From the NCBI RefSeq assembly GCF_019511445.1, contig NZ_JAEUAN010000009.1:124001-188000 (forward strand): a stretch of 64,000 nucleotides of DNA, read 5' to 3'. The stretch's first letter is position 1. Each line of letters begins with the position of its first letter. Below are positions 19,052 through 28,292 of the stretch, in pieces. This DNA is from Aliirhizobium wenxiniae. Lineage in GTDB: Bacteria; Pseudomonadota; Alphaproteobacteria; Rhizobiales; Rhizobiaceae. The notes under the pieces were generated by a model, which made no database searches, was not told the origin of the DNA, and saw only the letters and a program-made list of their open reading frames with translations. Position numbers and translations under genes: made by a program.

Positions 19052-19106
19052 ATTCAGTAGAATTAGAAAGACCAGTCTTTCTGTATCTGATCACGCTGAC
19101 TAGGCT
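19042..19106 (+). promoter_or_regulatory. Composite operator/promoter A before the FecBCD-LLM operon
   Basis: Two adjoining dyads: an outer TTTTCTA-N9-TAGAATT (19042-19064) and a perfect palindrome AGAAAGAC-CA-GTCTTTCT (19065-19082), followed 17 bp later by CTAGGCT (19100-19106). The same arrangement recurs at 30647-30710 and 37424-37488. The palindrome also occurs before the tetR-type gene at 24.7 kb, which makes that TetR its likely ligand. Confidence 0.65.
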
Positions 19107-19166
19107 TCCCCCATGCAGTTGGACATCGGTCCGATTGCCCTCGCACAGAGCCGCCAGGGGACCTGA

Positions 19167-20300
19167 ATGACCAGATCAGTTTTTTCATCCAAGCATCATC
19201 TCGGCCGCCGCCACGCACTCGCTCTCTTGGGGTCGGTGACAGGTAGCCTCTTATTAGCCGGCATAGACATTGGCTCTGTCGCAAGCGCTGAAGCCGCCGA
19301 ACAGCAGACAATAACAATCACGGACGAGCTTGGGCGCGAGGTCACCCTCAAGGCGCCTGTAAAAGCGGTCTATACCGACCTCTGGTATCAGACCGAAATT
19401 GTGCGGGCGATCGGCGCCGCGGACAAGATCGTCTCCATCGACCAGACATCCAACCCTGACAAGAACACGGCGAACAAAGACTATTTCGCCAAGTTCGCCG
19501 GCCTTCCGGATGCAGGCAACTTCAACAGCCCGAACTGGGAAACGATCGCCGCGTCCGGTGCGGAAGTCTTTTTCACCCGCCGCAACGCGCCTTGGCAGGA
19601 TGCGGTCGAGAAGCTTAAACCTTTCGGCATTGAGGTCGTTGTCGTCAGCACCTGGGACCCGAAGGTCCTAAGGGCGCAATTACCGAACATCGGCAAGATC
19701 TTCGGCGCGGAGAAAGGCGCAGCCGATCTTGCGGCTCTTTACGACGATATCGAAAAGCTTCTCGCCGAGCGACTGAAAGGCGTCGAGCCGAAGACCGTAT
19801 TCTTCGAAAACAACGCCGATTTTGTCACCTCGCTTCCCGGCTCCGGTTGGCACGACACGATCGTGCTCGGCGGCGGCAAGAATATTTTCGGCGACATCGC
19901 GATCGCCAATACCGGCAGCGCCTCGGTGCACACCTACACGGTCGACCCGGTCGAGATCATCAATCGCAATCCGGATGTGATCATTCACAACGGCGTCGAT
20001 GGACAGGCCTCCGGTTACGCGCCCTGGGATCAGGAACTGCTCGCAGAACAGGCACATAGGGTCGTGGATCGTCCGGGCTGGAACTCGATCAAGGCGGTAG
20101 AGGACAAGAACGTCTTCGTCATCAACAATTTCTTCTTCTCCGCACTCGGCAAACAGATCGGCGCTCTGGCTGTCGCCAAGTGGTTGCACCCCGATCGCTT
20201 CGAAGACGTCGAGATCGACACCTATTTTTCCAGGTGGCTTCAGGCGCAGGGCGTCGAGACGAGGCCGGTAGCCGATTACGCCTACAAGCTCGGCGGCTAG
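19167..20300 (+). CDS. FecB/BtuF-like periplasmic binding protein
   Basis: 377 residues with an N-terminal export signal containing GRRHALALLG (twin-Arg-like), then ITDELGREVTLKAPVKAVYTDLWYQTEIVRAIGAADKIVSID, the start of a helical-backbone (PBP-like type III) metal-chelate binder, ending with a typical WNSIKAVEDKNVFVI motif. It should present an iron-siderophore, cobalamin or other metal complex to the FecCD permease encoded next. It is the first gene behind operator A and shares that control with the sulfur-type monooxygenase operons, which is unusual for a siderophore system. Confidence 0.85.
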   Translation: MTRSVFSSKHHLGRRHALALLGSVTGSLLLAGIDIGSVASAEAAEQQTITITDELGREVTLKAPVKAVYTDLWYQTEIVRAIGAADKIVSIDQTSNPDKNTANKDYFAKFAGLPDAGNFNSPNWETIAASGAEVFFTRRNAPWQDAVEKLKPFGIEVVVVSTWDPKVLRAQLPNIGKIFGAEKGAADLAALYDDIEKLLAERLKGVEPKTVFFENNADFVTSLPGSGWHDTIVLGGGKNIFGDIAIANTGSASVHTYTVDPVEIINRNPDVIIHNGVDGQASGYAPWDQELLAEQAHRVVDRPGWNSIKAVEDKNVFVINNFFFSALGKQIGALAVAKWLHPDRFEDVEIDTYFSRWLQAQGVETRPVADYAYKLGG

Positions 20301-20346
20301 CCTGCGCCGCATCATCGAAGCCTTTCAAAACAACACGAGAGAGACA

Positions 20347-21444
20347 ATGAGCTCAGTGCATTCGGACCCCCTGCACCCCATTGCCCCCACCGGCTCGAAA
20401 CCACAGACGGACCATTACACCAGCCAGAAACTGGCGATAACCATCGGCTTTGCGGCGGTCATCATCACCGCACTGATCGGTATCCGGATCGGCACATCGG
20501 GCGCTACGCTTCTCGATGTACTGGAGACATTCTGGTCCAAGATCGCCGGAACAACCCCGACCGATCGCGCCACGCTGCTCAAGCACAATGTCATCTGGGA
20601 GCTGCGCCTGCCGCGTGTTCTTCTGGCAATCCTCGGCGGGGCGGCGCTGGCTGTTGCGGGCGTCCTGTTCCAGGGCCTGCTGCGCAATCCACTGGTCAGC
20701 CCCTATACGCTCGGCATCGCGCCGGCTGCCGCTTTCGGCGCTTCACTTGCCATCGTTCTCTTCGGTGCGACGGCGGGAAGTGCGGCGATATCGCTGGTCA
20801 TCGGCGCACTTCTCTTTTCGTTTCTCAATACGGCTTTGGTACTTTCACTTGCTTCAGCCAGACAGCTGCACGCGACGACGCTCATCCTCGTCGGCATCGC
20901 GCTCTCTCAGCTTTTCGGAGCCCTGACCGCCTGCATCCAGTATTTTGCCGAGGATGAAGTACTTGCCGCCATCGTCCGCTGGACCTGGGGCTCGGTCAAC
21001 AATTCGGCCTGGTATCAGGTTCTTGCGCTCTTTGTGCTCCTAGCACTTGCCTTTCCCTATATCCGCTTCCGCAGCAGCGCCTTGAATGCCATTGCCTTCG
21101 CCGGTGATGATTCCGCCAAAAGCCTCGGCGTCGCCGTCTCGCAGGTACGGCTTCAGACGATTGCAATCGCTGCGACGCTGACTGCCGTCACGATCGCCTT
21201 TACCGGGATCATCGGCTTCGTCGGGCTGGTCGCGCCGCATATCGCGCGGCTGGTGGTAGGTGCCAACCATCGTTTTCTCATCGCGTTTTCGGCCATCATC
21301 GGCGCGCTGCTTCTCGTCATTGCCGATGCCGTCGGCAGGCTGGTCATCAATCCGGGCGTCATACCTGTCGGCATCATCGATGCCTTGGTCGGCGCACCGA
21401 TCTTCCTCTACCTCATCCTCACTCGACAAAAGGCAATCGAATGA
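20347..21444 (+). CDS. FecCD-family ABC permease
   Basis: 365 residues, about ten membrane helices, with FecCD landmarks: ELRLPRVLLAILGGAALAVAGVLFQGLLRNPLVSPYTLGI (about 83-122), FVGLVAPHIARLVVGANHR (about 291-309) and DAVGRLVINPGVIPVGIIDALVGAPIFLYLI near the end. The first 30 residues form a hydrophilic leader. It pairs with the binding protein upstream and the ATPase downstream (4-bp overlap). Confidence 0.94.
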   Translation: MSSVHSDPLHPIAPTGSKPQTDHYTSQKLAITIGFAAVIITALIGIRIGTSGATLLDVLETFWSKIAGTTPTDRATLLKHNVIWELRLPRVLLAILGGAALAVAGVLFQGLLRNPLVSPYTLGIAPAAAFGASLAIVLFGATAGSAAISLVIGALLFSFLNTALVLSLASARQLHATTLILVGIALSQLFGALTACIQYFAEDEVLAAIVRWTWGSVNNSAWYQVLALFVLLALAFPYIRFRSSALNAIAFAGDDSAKSLGVAVSQVRLQTIAIAATLTAVTIAFTGIIGFVGLVAPHIARLVVGANHRFLIAFSAIIGALLLVIADAVGRLVINPGVIPVGIIDALVGAPIFLYLILTRQKAIE

Positions 21445-22298
21445 CCCTCCAGATTTCCTCACTCGAAGTTGGCTATGGCAAAAGACAGGTCGTCAAAGGC
21501 GCCAACCTGACCGTCGAAAAAGGCGAACTCATCGGCCTTCTCGGCTCCAACGGCTCCGGCAAGTCGACGCTGATCAAGACCATTGCCGGGATCAACAGCC
21601 AGACGAAAGGCACGATCACCTGGAACGGCGGCACCGACCTGACGAAGCTTCCGCGCAAGGACCTTGCCAAGATCGTCGCCTATGTGCCGCAGTCCATCGG
21701 GCTTTCCTTCGGGCTCGATATTCGTGAAGCGGTTCTGCTGGGACGCACACCCTATTTCGGCACCCGCCCGCGTGACGAGGACTGGGCGCATGTCGATGCG
21801 GCCATGCAGCGGATGGGCCTTGATGAACTGGGCGACCGAGCCGTGACAGAGCTTTCCGGCGGACAGGGCCAGCGTGTGCTGATCGCCCGGGCTCTGGCCC
21901 AGGATCCAGAAATCCTGCTTCTCGACGAGCCAACCAGCGCACTTGATATCCGCTACCAGTGGCAGACGCTGGAAGTGGCACGCGACGTGACGCGCAAGAA
22001 CAATGTTGCCGCAGTGATTGCCATCCACGACCTCAATCAGGCGGCGCGTTTCACCGATCGCGTGGTGTTTCTCCAGGATGGTGTGATCATCGCTGAAGGA
22101 CGACCTGCCGACGTCTATTCACCGGAGCTGATCAAGCGCGTCTATGGGGTGGATGTGGAATTGTCGGTCCACAAGGGTTTCGTCCAGGTCCATCCCCTTT
22201 CCGAGCATGGTCATGCCCAGCTCGGCCTGCAAAGCGGATCATCCGGTCCCATCAGGGAGCATCGCCCGGTGACACAGCGCGAATATGCAACAGCCTGA
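21441..22298 (+). CDS. FecE-family ABC ATPase
   Basis: 285 residues with Walker A GSNGSGKST, signature LSGGQGQRVLIARAL, Walker [13 protein letters not shown] and H-loop IHDLNQA, the FecE/BtuD/FhuC pattern. The last 35 residues extend beyond the usual FecE end and are His/Gln-rich. The ATG overlaps the permease stop (ATGA). Confidence 0.94.
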   Translation: MTLQISSLEVGYGKRQVVKGANLTVEKGELIGLLGSNGSGKSTLIKTIAGINSQTKGTITWNGGTDLTKLPRKDLAKIVAYVPQSIGLSFGLDIREAVLLGRTPYFGTRPRDEDWAHVDAAMQRMGLDELGDRAVTELSGGQGQRVLIARALAQDPEILLLDEPTSALDIRYQWQTLEVARDVTRKNNVAAVIAIHDLNQAARFTDRVVFLQDGVIIAEGRPADVYSPELIKRVYGVDVELSVHKGFVQVHPLSEHGHAQLGLQSGSSGPIREHRPVTQREYATA

Positions 22299-22321
22299 TA
22301 TTCTTTTCGAGGATAACCAAG

Positions 22322-23641
22322 ATGACGAACAAATGGGCGGGCCGCCAGAGCGAACGCGGCCAGGGACTGGTGCTTGGACTTCTGCTGGGTGGAACGGGAC
22401 AGGCAAAGAAAAAGGGGCGTGATGGCCCGACCGACAACCTTCTCGACATCGACGCCTATATCGAGCAGGCGCAACAGGCCGAGCGCGGCAAGATCCACAC
22501 GATCTTCCTGGCAGATGCGCTCGTCACCAGCGAGACAGCACCGAAGCCGGGGCTGGAGCCGGTCACGTTACTGAGTGCGCTGGCGGCGAAAACCTCGCGC
22601 ATCGGCCTGATCGGCTCGATCTCGACCTCGTTCACCGAACCCTACAATCTCGCCCGCCAGGTGCTGTCGCTCGATCATATTTCCGGCGGGCGCGCAGGTT
22701 GGAACCTCGTTACATCCTCGGCGGGAGAGAAGAATTTCGGCAAGCCCCTTCCCGCCCATGACGACCGCTATGCCGTCGCCGAGGAATTCGCCGGCGTGGT
22801 GCAGGCGCTTTGGGAAAGCTGGGAGCCGGATGCAGTCAGCTATGACGATCGGGGGCGGCAGGTCGTCGATGCGGGCAAAGTTCATCGCATCGACTGGAAC
22901 AGCCGGCACTTTTCCGTGCAGGGACCGCTCAACGTTTCCCGCAGCCCACAGGACCGGCCGATCCTGGCTCAGGCGGGGTCATCCACCGAGGGCAGGCAAC
23001 TCGGCGCGCGCGTTGCCGATGTGATCTTCACCACGGGGTTGACGGAAACGGAGCCGTCGATCGATCTCTATCGCGACTTCAAGGCGCGTGCTTCCGCCTA
23101 TGGCCGCTCGCCGGATTCGATCAAGATTCTGCCCGGCGTCGCACCGGTCATCGGTTCAACGGACGAAGAGGCAAAGCGTTTCTGGCAGAAGGTGATAGAC
23201 GACATCGACTTCGAAGAGGGACGCAAGTCGCTTGCCGGCCAGTTCGGCGGGATCGATCTCGCCGAACTCGATCTCGATGATGAAATCCTGGTCGATGATC
23301 TGCCACAGACTGCAGATATTCAGGGACGCCGCTCACGCTTCGGCGTGTTCCGCGATCTCATCGAAAGCGGCAAGGTGCGCACCGTGCGCGACCTGATCAT
23401 CTATCACTCCAGCGGCGCCGGTCACTGGTTCCCGATCGGCTCGGTGGAGAACGTCGCCGACCAGCTGCAGGATCGTTACGAGCGTGGTGCGACGGATGGC
23501 TTCAACTTCCTCGCTTTCACGCTGAAATATGAACTCGGGCTTTCCGCCGTGACGGATCACCTGATCCCGGAACTGCAGCGACGCGGCATATTCCATCACG
23601 ACTATCAGCACGAGACGTTACGGCAAAACCTCGGCGTGTGA
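22322..23641 (+). CDS. LLM-class flavin-dependent monooxygenase (NtaA/SnaA/DszA type)
   Basis: 439 residues, the length and motif set of the NtaA/SnaA/DszA/SoxA branch of bacterial-luciferase-like enzymes: IHTIFLADALVT, LEPVTLLSALAAKTSRIGLIGSISTSF, DHISGGRAGWNLVTSS, RPILAQAGSSTEGRQLGARVADVIFT. These enzymes use reduced FMN from a separate reductase and O2 to oxidise a substrate, often splitting C-S or C-N bonds. It follows the FecE-like gene by 23 bp, so transporter and enzyme form one operon. The FMN reductase at 39.9 kb could supply FMNH2. Confidence 0.9.
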   Translation: MTNKWAGRQSERGQGLVLGLLLGGTGQAKKKGRDGPTDNLLDIDAYIEQAQQAERGKIHTIFLADALVTSETAPKPGLEPVTLLSALAAKTSRIGLIGSISTSFTEPYNLARQVLSLDHISGGRAGWNLVTSSAGEKNFGKPLPAHDDRYAVAEEFAGVVQALWESWEPDAVSYDDRGRQVVDAGKVHRIDWNSRHFSVQGPLNVSRSPQDRPILAQAGSSTEGRQLGARVADVIFTTGLTETEPSIDLYRDFKARASAYGRSPDSIKILPGVAPVIGSTDEEAKRFWQKVIDDIDFEEGRKSLAGQFGGIDLAELDLDDEILVDDLPQTADIQGRRSRFGVFRDLIESGKVRTVRDLIIYHSSGAGHWFPIGSVENVADQLQDRYERGATDGFNFLAFTLKYELGLSAVTDHLIPELQRRGIFHHDYQHETLRQNLGV

Positions 23642-23663
23642 GCCGGAAGACAAGGAAGATCAG

Positions 23664-24692
23664 ATGACACGCTACGTTATAATCGGGGCCGGCGCAGTAG
23701 GCGCAAGCCTTGCGGCCCAGTTCGAACAATCAGGCATCGACTATGCTCTCGTCGGTCGTGGTGCACAAATCGGCCATATCAGGCAACACGGGCTCAGCTA
23801 CCAGCGACCATCGGGAGTGAGGCAGATCAGCCTCAACGCCTTCGATCTGTCCGAACCGCCGAAATTGACACCGGACGACATACTGCTTCTCACTGTGAAA
23901 GCGCAGGATGCGGTCAGCGCTCTGGCCCTCTGGTCATGGAGAAACGTCACCGGTTCCTCCTTGCCCGTTGCGGCGAGCCTGCCGGTTGTAACCTTCCAGA
24001 ACGGCCTTGCCACCGAGGAGGCGGCGCTTCGGACATTCTCGCACGTCTACGCGGCCAGCATACTCACGCCGGCGCGTTTCACAGAAACCGGCAAGGTCGT
24101 TGTCGGTGGAGATCCCTATGTGGGCATCGTCACCGTTGGTCGTTTCCCGTCCGGGCGAGATGAAACAAGCGACCGTATCGTTCTGGATCTCAATCGTGCG
24201 GAATATCTCGCCGAGGCGAGTGCCGACATTCGCCGATGGAAATCGGCAAAGCTTCTTCACAATGTTCGTAACGCCCTCGAACTGTTCGAGGGGCCGACGG
24301 CTGTCAAGGATGAGATCGGTGGCGCTTTGGTAGATGAAGCGCGGCATGCGTTGCAGGCTGCAGGTTACAGGCTTGCATCCCCCTCCGAGCGGACCATCGA
24401 TATCTCGAACTGGGGGACGGCGCAAAACAGCGGCATCCAGCCGGGCCAACAATCGACCTGGCAAAGTTTTACGCGCGGCGCGTCGAGCGAGGTCGATTTT
24501 CTCAATGGCGAGATCGTCTTGCTCGGTCGTCTTCATGGCGTGGCGACGCCCTATAACGATGCCGTCCAACGACTGGCGGGGACGCTGGCTCAAAAAGGTG
24601 GCTTCTCTGCTCCGCTTTCGCTTGACGTAATCCTCTCACTCGTCGACAACTCGGAACCAACAAGACAGACCGGTCTTGCTGCCGCAATTTAA
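23664..24692 (+). CDS. Ketopantoate-reductase-like (ApbA/PanE) oxidoreductase
   Basis: 342 residues with an N-terminal NADP-binding motif YVIIGAGAVGASLAAQFEQSG and a C-terminal helical domain containing VDFLNGEIVLLGRLHGVATPYNDAVQRL, both typical of the 2-dehydropantoate 2-reductase family. Its location in a monooxygenase operon suggests a catabolic ketoacid or aldehyde substrate, not pantothenate synthesis. The TetR-type operator at 24663-24680 lies in its last codons. Confidence 0.85.
   Translation: MTRYVIIGAGAVGASLAAQFEQSGIDYALVGRGAQIGHIRQHGLSYQRPSGVRQISLNAFDLSEPPKLTPDDILLLTVKAQDAVSALALWSWRNVTGSSLPVAASLPVVTFQNGLATEEAALRTFSHVYAASILTPARFTETGKVVVGGDPYVGIVTVGRFPSGRDETSDRIVLDLNRAEYLAEASADIRRWKSAKLLHNVRNALELFEGPTAVKDEIGGALVDEARHALQAAGYRLASPSERTIDISNWGTAQNSGIQPGQQSTWQSFTRGASSEVDFLNGEIVLLGRLHGVATPYNDAVQRLAGTLAQKGGFSAPLSLDVILSLVDNSEPTRQTGLAAAI
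24663..24680 (+). promoter_or_regulatory. Operator D, TetR-type palindrome upstream of the tetR-type gene
   Basis: AGACAGAC-CG-GTCTTGCT matches the operator A consensus AGAAAGACCAGTCTTTCT at 15 of 18 positions and has a perfect inner AGACCGGTCT. It lies 61 bp before the TetR start, overlapping the end of the preceding gene, a natural place for autoregulation. The AT-rich outer dyad of operators A and C is absent. Confidence 0.6.
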
Positions 24693-24741
24693 ACTGCATC
24701 ACCGGTCATGGATCTCGAAACGATCAATTCGAAGCGGAACA

Positions 24742-25311
24742 ATGAGAGAAGCCATATCAGACCAGATCCTTACCGCTGCCGGCGCGCTTTTTTATCGCGA
24801 AGGCATAAGGGCGGTGGGGATCGATCGCATCATCGAGGAAGCCAATGTTGCCAAGGCAACGCTCTATCGGCATTTCCCTTCGAAGGACCACCTTGTCGCC
24901 GCCTATCTGCAGGCACGTCACGACCGGGTCATCCGCGCCCTGCGTGAGGTGCAGGACGCGGTGATGGCGCCGCGGGACCAGATAAAGCTGATCTTCGAGC
25001 GCCTGCATGAAAAGGCCGACAGCCCGGAGTTTCGTGGCTGTGCCTTCGCGCTTGCCGTTGCCGAACATGGCGATTCGGAACGTGTGGTCACGGTCGCGAG
25101 AACCCACAAGACGATGGTGAAAGACATATTCACCGCCATCATCGCCAAAACCGGCGCTCAGCCGGATCAGGCCGCCGCGCATCTTTCGCTGCTTTATGAG
25201 GGCGCGCTCGCCACCGTCGCGGTCAACCGCGATCCGAATGCCGTCCTCGTCGCGCGCGATTGCGCGCTCGCAGTCTTCGATACCACGGCACCCGCAAATC
25301 AGCCTTCCTGA
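24742..25311 (+). CDS. TetR-family transcriptional regulator
   Basis: 189 residues from the ATG at 24742. The N-terminal HTH is ISDQILTAAGALFYREGIRAVGIDRIIEEANVAKATLYRHFPSKDHLVAAYL (about 4-55), followed by a helical ligand domain. An in-frame ATG at 24676 would add 22 atypical residues. The matching palindromes at four places in this region (19.07, 24.66, 30.67 and 37.45 kb) make it the best candidate for a repressor of the sulfur-type regulon and of itself. Confidence 0.92.
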   Translation: MREAISDQILTAAGALFYREGIRAVGIDRIIEEANVAKATLYRHFPSKDHLVAAYLQARHDRVIRALREVQDAVMAPRDQIKLIFERLHEKADSPEFRGCAFALAVAEHGDSERVVTVARTHKTMVKDIFTAIIAKTGAQPDQAAAHLSLLYEGALATVAVNRDPNAVLVARDCALAVFDTTAPANQPS

Positions 25312-25324
25312 AAGCATACATACC

Positions 25325-25927
25325 ATGACAAAGACCATCGACTACTTCTTCAGCATCGGCTCTCCCTGGGCGTTCATCGGCCTTGAGCCCTTTGCTGCCC
25401 TGGCAAAAGAGTACGGAGCGACGATCCGCCCGCATGTCATCCCACTGATCGAGGACAATGGCGGCATCTATTCGCGCAACCGGCCGGAAGCGCGCCGCGC
25501 CTACTGGACGAAAGACCTGAAGCGCTGGGCGGCACTGCGCGGCAAGCTGCTCAGTTTCGACAATCGCGCTGCCCTGTCCGATCCTGCGCCTGCCGGTTCC
25601 ATGGTCGTTGCCGCAAGTGAGGCGGGCGAAGACTGGTTTAAACTGACGCTGGCGCTGCAGGAGGCTTTCTGGGGCCGCGGGGAAGATATCGGCAATGCCG
25701 ATATTCGACAGGCTATCGCGAATTCCGCAGGTTTAGATGGCGCGGCTCTGGACGAAAAAGGCCAGAGCGATGCGGTTAAGGCTGTCCGTCAGGCCAGCTA
25801 CGAAACCGCCAAGGCGGCTGGCGTCTTCGGACTGCCGACCTTCCTCTATGACGGCGAACTCTATTGGGGGCAGGACAGCCTGCCGTTCCTGGAGCGCCAT
25901 CTCAAGGGCGAGAAACTGGTCGCCTGA
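25325..25927 (+). CDS. DsbA-fold isomerase, 2-hydroxychromene-2-carboxylate isomerase type
   Basis: 200 residues starting IDYFFSIGSPWAFIGLEPFAALAKEYGA, with the thioredoxin-fold, GST-kappa/HCCA-isomerase pattern. Ser-Pro replaces the redox CxxC, and AGVFGLPTFLYDGELYWGQDSL is at the C-terminus. Members catalyse glutathione-dependent isomerisations or conjugations. It begins 14 bp after tetR and is followed by sseA, placing it in thiol or organosulfur metabolism. Confidence 0.88.
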   Translation: MTKTIDYFFSIGSPWAFIGLEPFAALAKEYGATIRPHVIPLIEDNGGIYSRNRPEARRAYWTKDLKRWAALRGKLLSFDNRAALSDPAPAGSMVVAASEAGEDWFKLTLALQEAFWGRGEDIGNADIRQAIANSAGLDGAALDEKGQSDAVKAVRQASYETAKAAGVFGLPTFLYDGELYWGQDSLPFLERHLKGEKLVA

Positions 25928-25993
25928 CCTCATCCGGAGAGGGCGGTGTTTCTCTGACATGCTGCCTCTCCAAACATATTTCCGGAGTTGTTC

Positions 25994-26872
25994 ATGTCTC
26001 TTTCCCTGCCGGGCCCGCTCGTCTCCACGGATTGGCTTGCCGCCCATCTCGACCACCCCGATCTCGTCATCCTTGACGGATCCTTCAAACTGCCGGGTGT
26101 AACGCCGATTGCCGCCGATGATTTCAAGGCGCGCCACATCGAGAATGCCCGGTTCTTCGATATCGACGCGATCGCCGATCACGATACCGAGCTTCCCCAC
26201 ATGCTGCCGTCCGCCGAAGCTTTCGAGGCCCATGCGGCAGACCTCGGGTTATCGAACAGCAGCGTGGTCGTGGTCTATGACACACCCGGTTTGATGTCGG
26301 CAGGTCGCGTCTGGTGGACGCTGCGGACCTTCGGTCACGACAAAGTTGCAGTTCTCGACGGCGGGCTGCGCAAATGGCTGGCGGAAGGCCGACCGGTCAC
26401 GGATGCGATCCCCCATTTCGCAAAGGGAAGCTTTCGCGCGACCTTCAATGCGACGGCCGTGCGTTCGAAAGCCGACGTGCTCGCTAATCTGAAAAGCAGT
26501 GCCGAACAGGTGATCGATGCCCGTTCCGCCGCCCGCTTCACGGCGGAAGAGAAGGAGGCGCGTCCGGGCCTTCGCTCCGGCCACATCCCCGGAAGTTTCA
26601 ACCTGCCGTTCAATGCGCTGACCGATCCGGAAACCGGCGAACTTCGCGACACCGCAACGATCCGCGACGCCTTCGAAAAGGCAGGGCTTGATCTGTCCGC
26701 CCCGGTTATTGCCAGCTGCGGTTCGGGAGTGACTGCCGGCGCACTGGCATTCGGTCTGCATCTCATCGGCAAGGGCGATGTCGCCATCTATGACGGCGCG
26801 TGGACGGAATGGGGGCAGCCGGGAGATACTCCCGTCGATACGGGTCCGGCATCTCGCGAGGGTGCGAAATGA
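25994..26872 (+). CDS. sseA: 3-mercaptopyruvate sulfurtransferase
   Basis: 292 residues, two rhodanese domains. The C-terminal one carries the catalytic loop CGSGVTAG (VIASCGSGVTAGALAFGLHLIG, about 239-260), the six-residue loop diagnostic of mercaptopyruvate rather than thiosulfate sulfurtransferases. The inactive N-terminal domain contains VVVVYDTPGLMSAGRVWWTLRTFGHDKVAVLDGG. It moves sulfane sulfur from 3-mercaptopyruvate to thiol or cyanide acceptors in the cytoplasm. GGAG lies before the ATG at 25994. It overlaps the next gene by 4 bp. Confidence 0.93.
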   Translation: MSLSLPGPLVSTDWLAAHLDHPDLVILDGSFKLPGVTPIAADDFKARHIENARFFDIDAIADHDTELPHMLPSAEAFEAHAADLGLSNSSVVVVYDTPGLMSAGRVWWTLRTFGHDKVAVLDGGLRKWLAEGRPVTDAIPHFAKGSFRATFNATAVRSKADVLANLKSSAEQVIDARSAARFTAEEKEARPGLRSGHIPGSFNLPFNALTDPETGELRDTATIRDAFEKAGLDLSAPVIASCGSGVTAGALAFGLHLIGKGDVAIYDGAWTEWGQPGDTPVDTGPASREGAK

Positions 26873-28245
26873 GCGCCCTTCCCACCTCGCTTTCCGAGAC
26901 GCTGAGCCACCGCTTTGCCGATCGTTTTTCCGTGTCGCAGGCCTTGCGCGAACAGCATGGGCGCGGTGAATCCCACCATACGCCGGCGATCCCGGATGCG
27001 GTCATCTTTGCCGAAACCACCGAGGAAGTGGCCGAAATCGTCCGCCTGTGTGCCGCGGAAGCCGTACCTGTCATCGCCTTCGGTGCCGGTACCTCGCTCG
27101 AAGGGCACCTGACGGCGGTGCGCGGCGGTGTTTCGATCGACCTTTCGCGCATGGCGAATATTGCCCGCATCAGCGCCGAGGATCTCGATTGCACCGTTGA
27201 GGCGGGCGTGACCCGCGAACAATTGAATACGCATCTGCGCGACCTCGGCCTTTTCTTCCCCATCGATCCGGGTGCCAATGCCTCGATCGGCGGCATGGCT
27301 TCCACCCGCGCATCGGGCACCAATGCCGTGCGCTACGGAACCATGCGTGAAAACGTGTTGGGACTGACGGTTGTCCTGCCGAATGGAAACATCATCCGCA
27401 CCGGCGGCCGGGCACGCAAATCCTCGGCAGGTTATGATCTGACGCGGCTTTTCGTCGGCTCGGAAGGTACGCTCGGCATCATCACCGAAGTGACGCTGCG
27501 ACTTTACGGCATTCCGGAAACGATCTCGGCTGCGCTCTGCTCGTTCGAAAGCGTCGAGCAGGCGGTTGCTGCGGCCATTCAGGTCGTCCAGCTTGGCATT
27601 CCGGTCGCCCGTATGGAGCTGATGGACCGGGGCCTGATAAAGGCCGTCAACGCCTATTCCAGCCTGTCGTTGAAGATCGAGGATACGCTCGCCTTCGAAT
27701 TCCACGGCTCGCCAGCCGGTGTGCAGGAACAGGTGGAGATGGTTGCCGCCATCGTGGATGAGAATGGCGGTCGTGATTTCGAATGGGCCAACGCTCCCGA
27801 AGACCGGAACCGCCTGTGGAAGGCACGCCACAACGCCTTCTATGCCGTCGTTTCTCAGCGTGAAAATGCCAAGGGCTGGTCGTCGGACGTGTGCGTGCCC
27901 GTTTCGCAATTGAGCGGCTGCATCCTGAAGACGCGCGAACTGCTTGCAGGTTGCAGCGTTCCCGCCGCTATTCTCGGCCATGTCGGCGACGGCAATTATC
28001 ATGTCGTCTTCGCTGTCGATCCAGCCAATCAGGCCGAACTCGACGAGGTGGCGGCCATCAATTCCAAGATGGTGGAACATGCCATTTCGGTCGGAGGAAC
28101 ATCGACCGGCGAGCATGGTGTCGGTACCGGCAAGATCAAATATCTGCGGGCAGAACATGGCGATGCGGTGGACCTCATGGCCGTGATCAAGGATGCGATC
28201 GATCCGGCCGGGATCATGAACCCCGGCAAGGTCTTGCCGAGTTAG
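26869..28245 (+). CDS. FAD-linked oxidase, D-lactate/glycolate dehydrogenase (GlcD/DLD) type
   Basis: 458 residues. The N-terminal PCMH-type FAD-binding domain contains VIAFGAGTSLEGHLTAVRGGVSIDLSRM and the ADP loop PGANASIGGMASTRASGTNAVRYG. The C-terminal FAD-oxidase domain ends IGGTSTGEHGVGTGKIKYL with the conserved GEHG, then AIKDAIDPAGIMNPGKVL. It oxidises a D-2-hydroxyacid and passes electrons to cytochrome c or quinone. It is translationally coupled to sseA, so a product of sulfur-compound breakdown such as D-lactate or a mercapto/hydroxy acid is a reasonable substrate, though unproven. Confidence 0.92.
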   Translation: MSALPTSLSETLSHRFADRFSVSQALREQHGRGESHHTPAIPDAVIFAETTEEVAEIVRLCAAEAVPVIAFGAGTSLEGHLTAVRGGVSIDLSRMANIARISAEDLDCTVEAGVTREQLNTHLRDLGLFFPIDPGANASIGGMASTRASGTNAVRYGTMRENVLGLTVVLPNGNIIRTGGRARKSSAGYDLTRLFVGSEGTLGIITEVTLRLYGIPETISAALCSFESVEQAVAAAIQVVQLGIPVARMELMDRGLIKAVNAYSSLSLKIEDTLAFEFHGSPAGVQEQVEMVAAIVDENGGRDFEWANAPEDRNRLWKARHNAFYAVVSQRENAKGWSSDVCVPVSQLSGCILKTRELLAGCSVPAAILGHVGDGNYHVVFAVDPANQAELDEVAAINSKMVEHAISVGGTSTGEHGVGTGKIKYLRAEHGDAVDLMAVIKDAIDPAGIMNPGKVLPS

Positions 28246-28292
28246 CTCGGTGCAGACACTATTGGAATGATGCCGATCACAGGGATATTGCG

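Larger units (their letters stand above)
18844..19166 (+). other. Gap before the FecB-like gene: terminator, possible mini-ORF, operator
   Basis: This 323-bp gap holds a terminator-like hairpin at 18885-18902, a possible 42-codon ORF at 18923-19051, and the composite operator and promoter at 19042-19106. Downstream, AGGGGA precedes the FecB-like ATG at 19167. Base composition is AT-richer than the surroundings. Confidence 0.6.
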
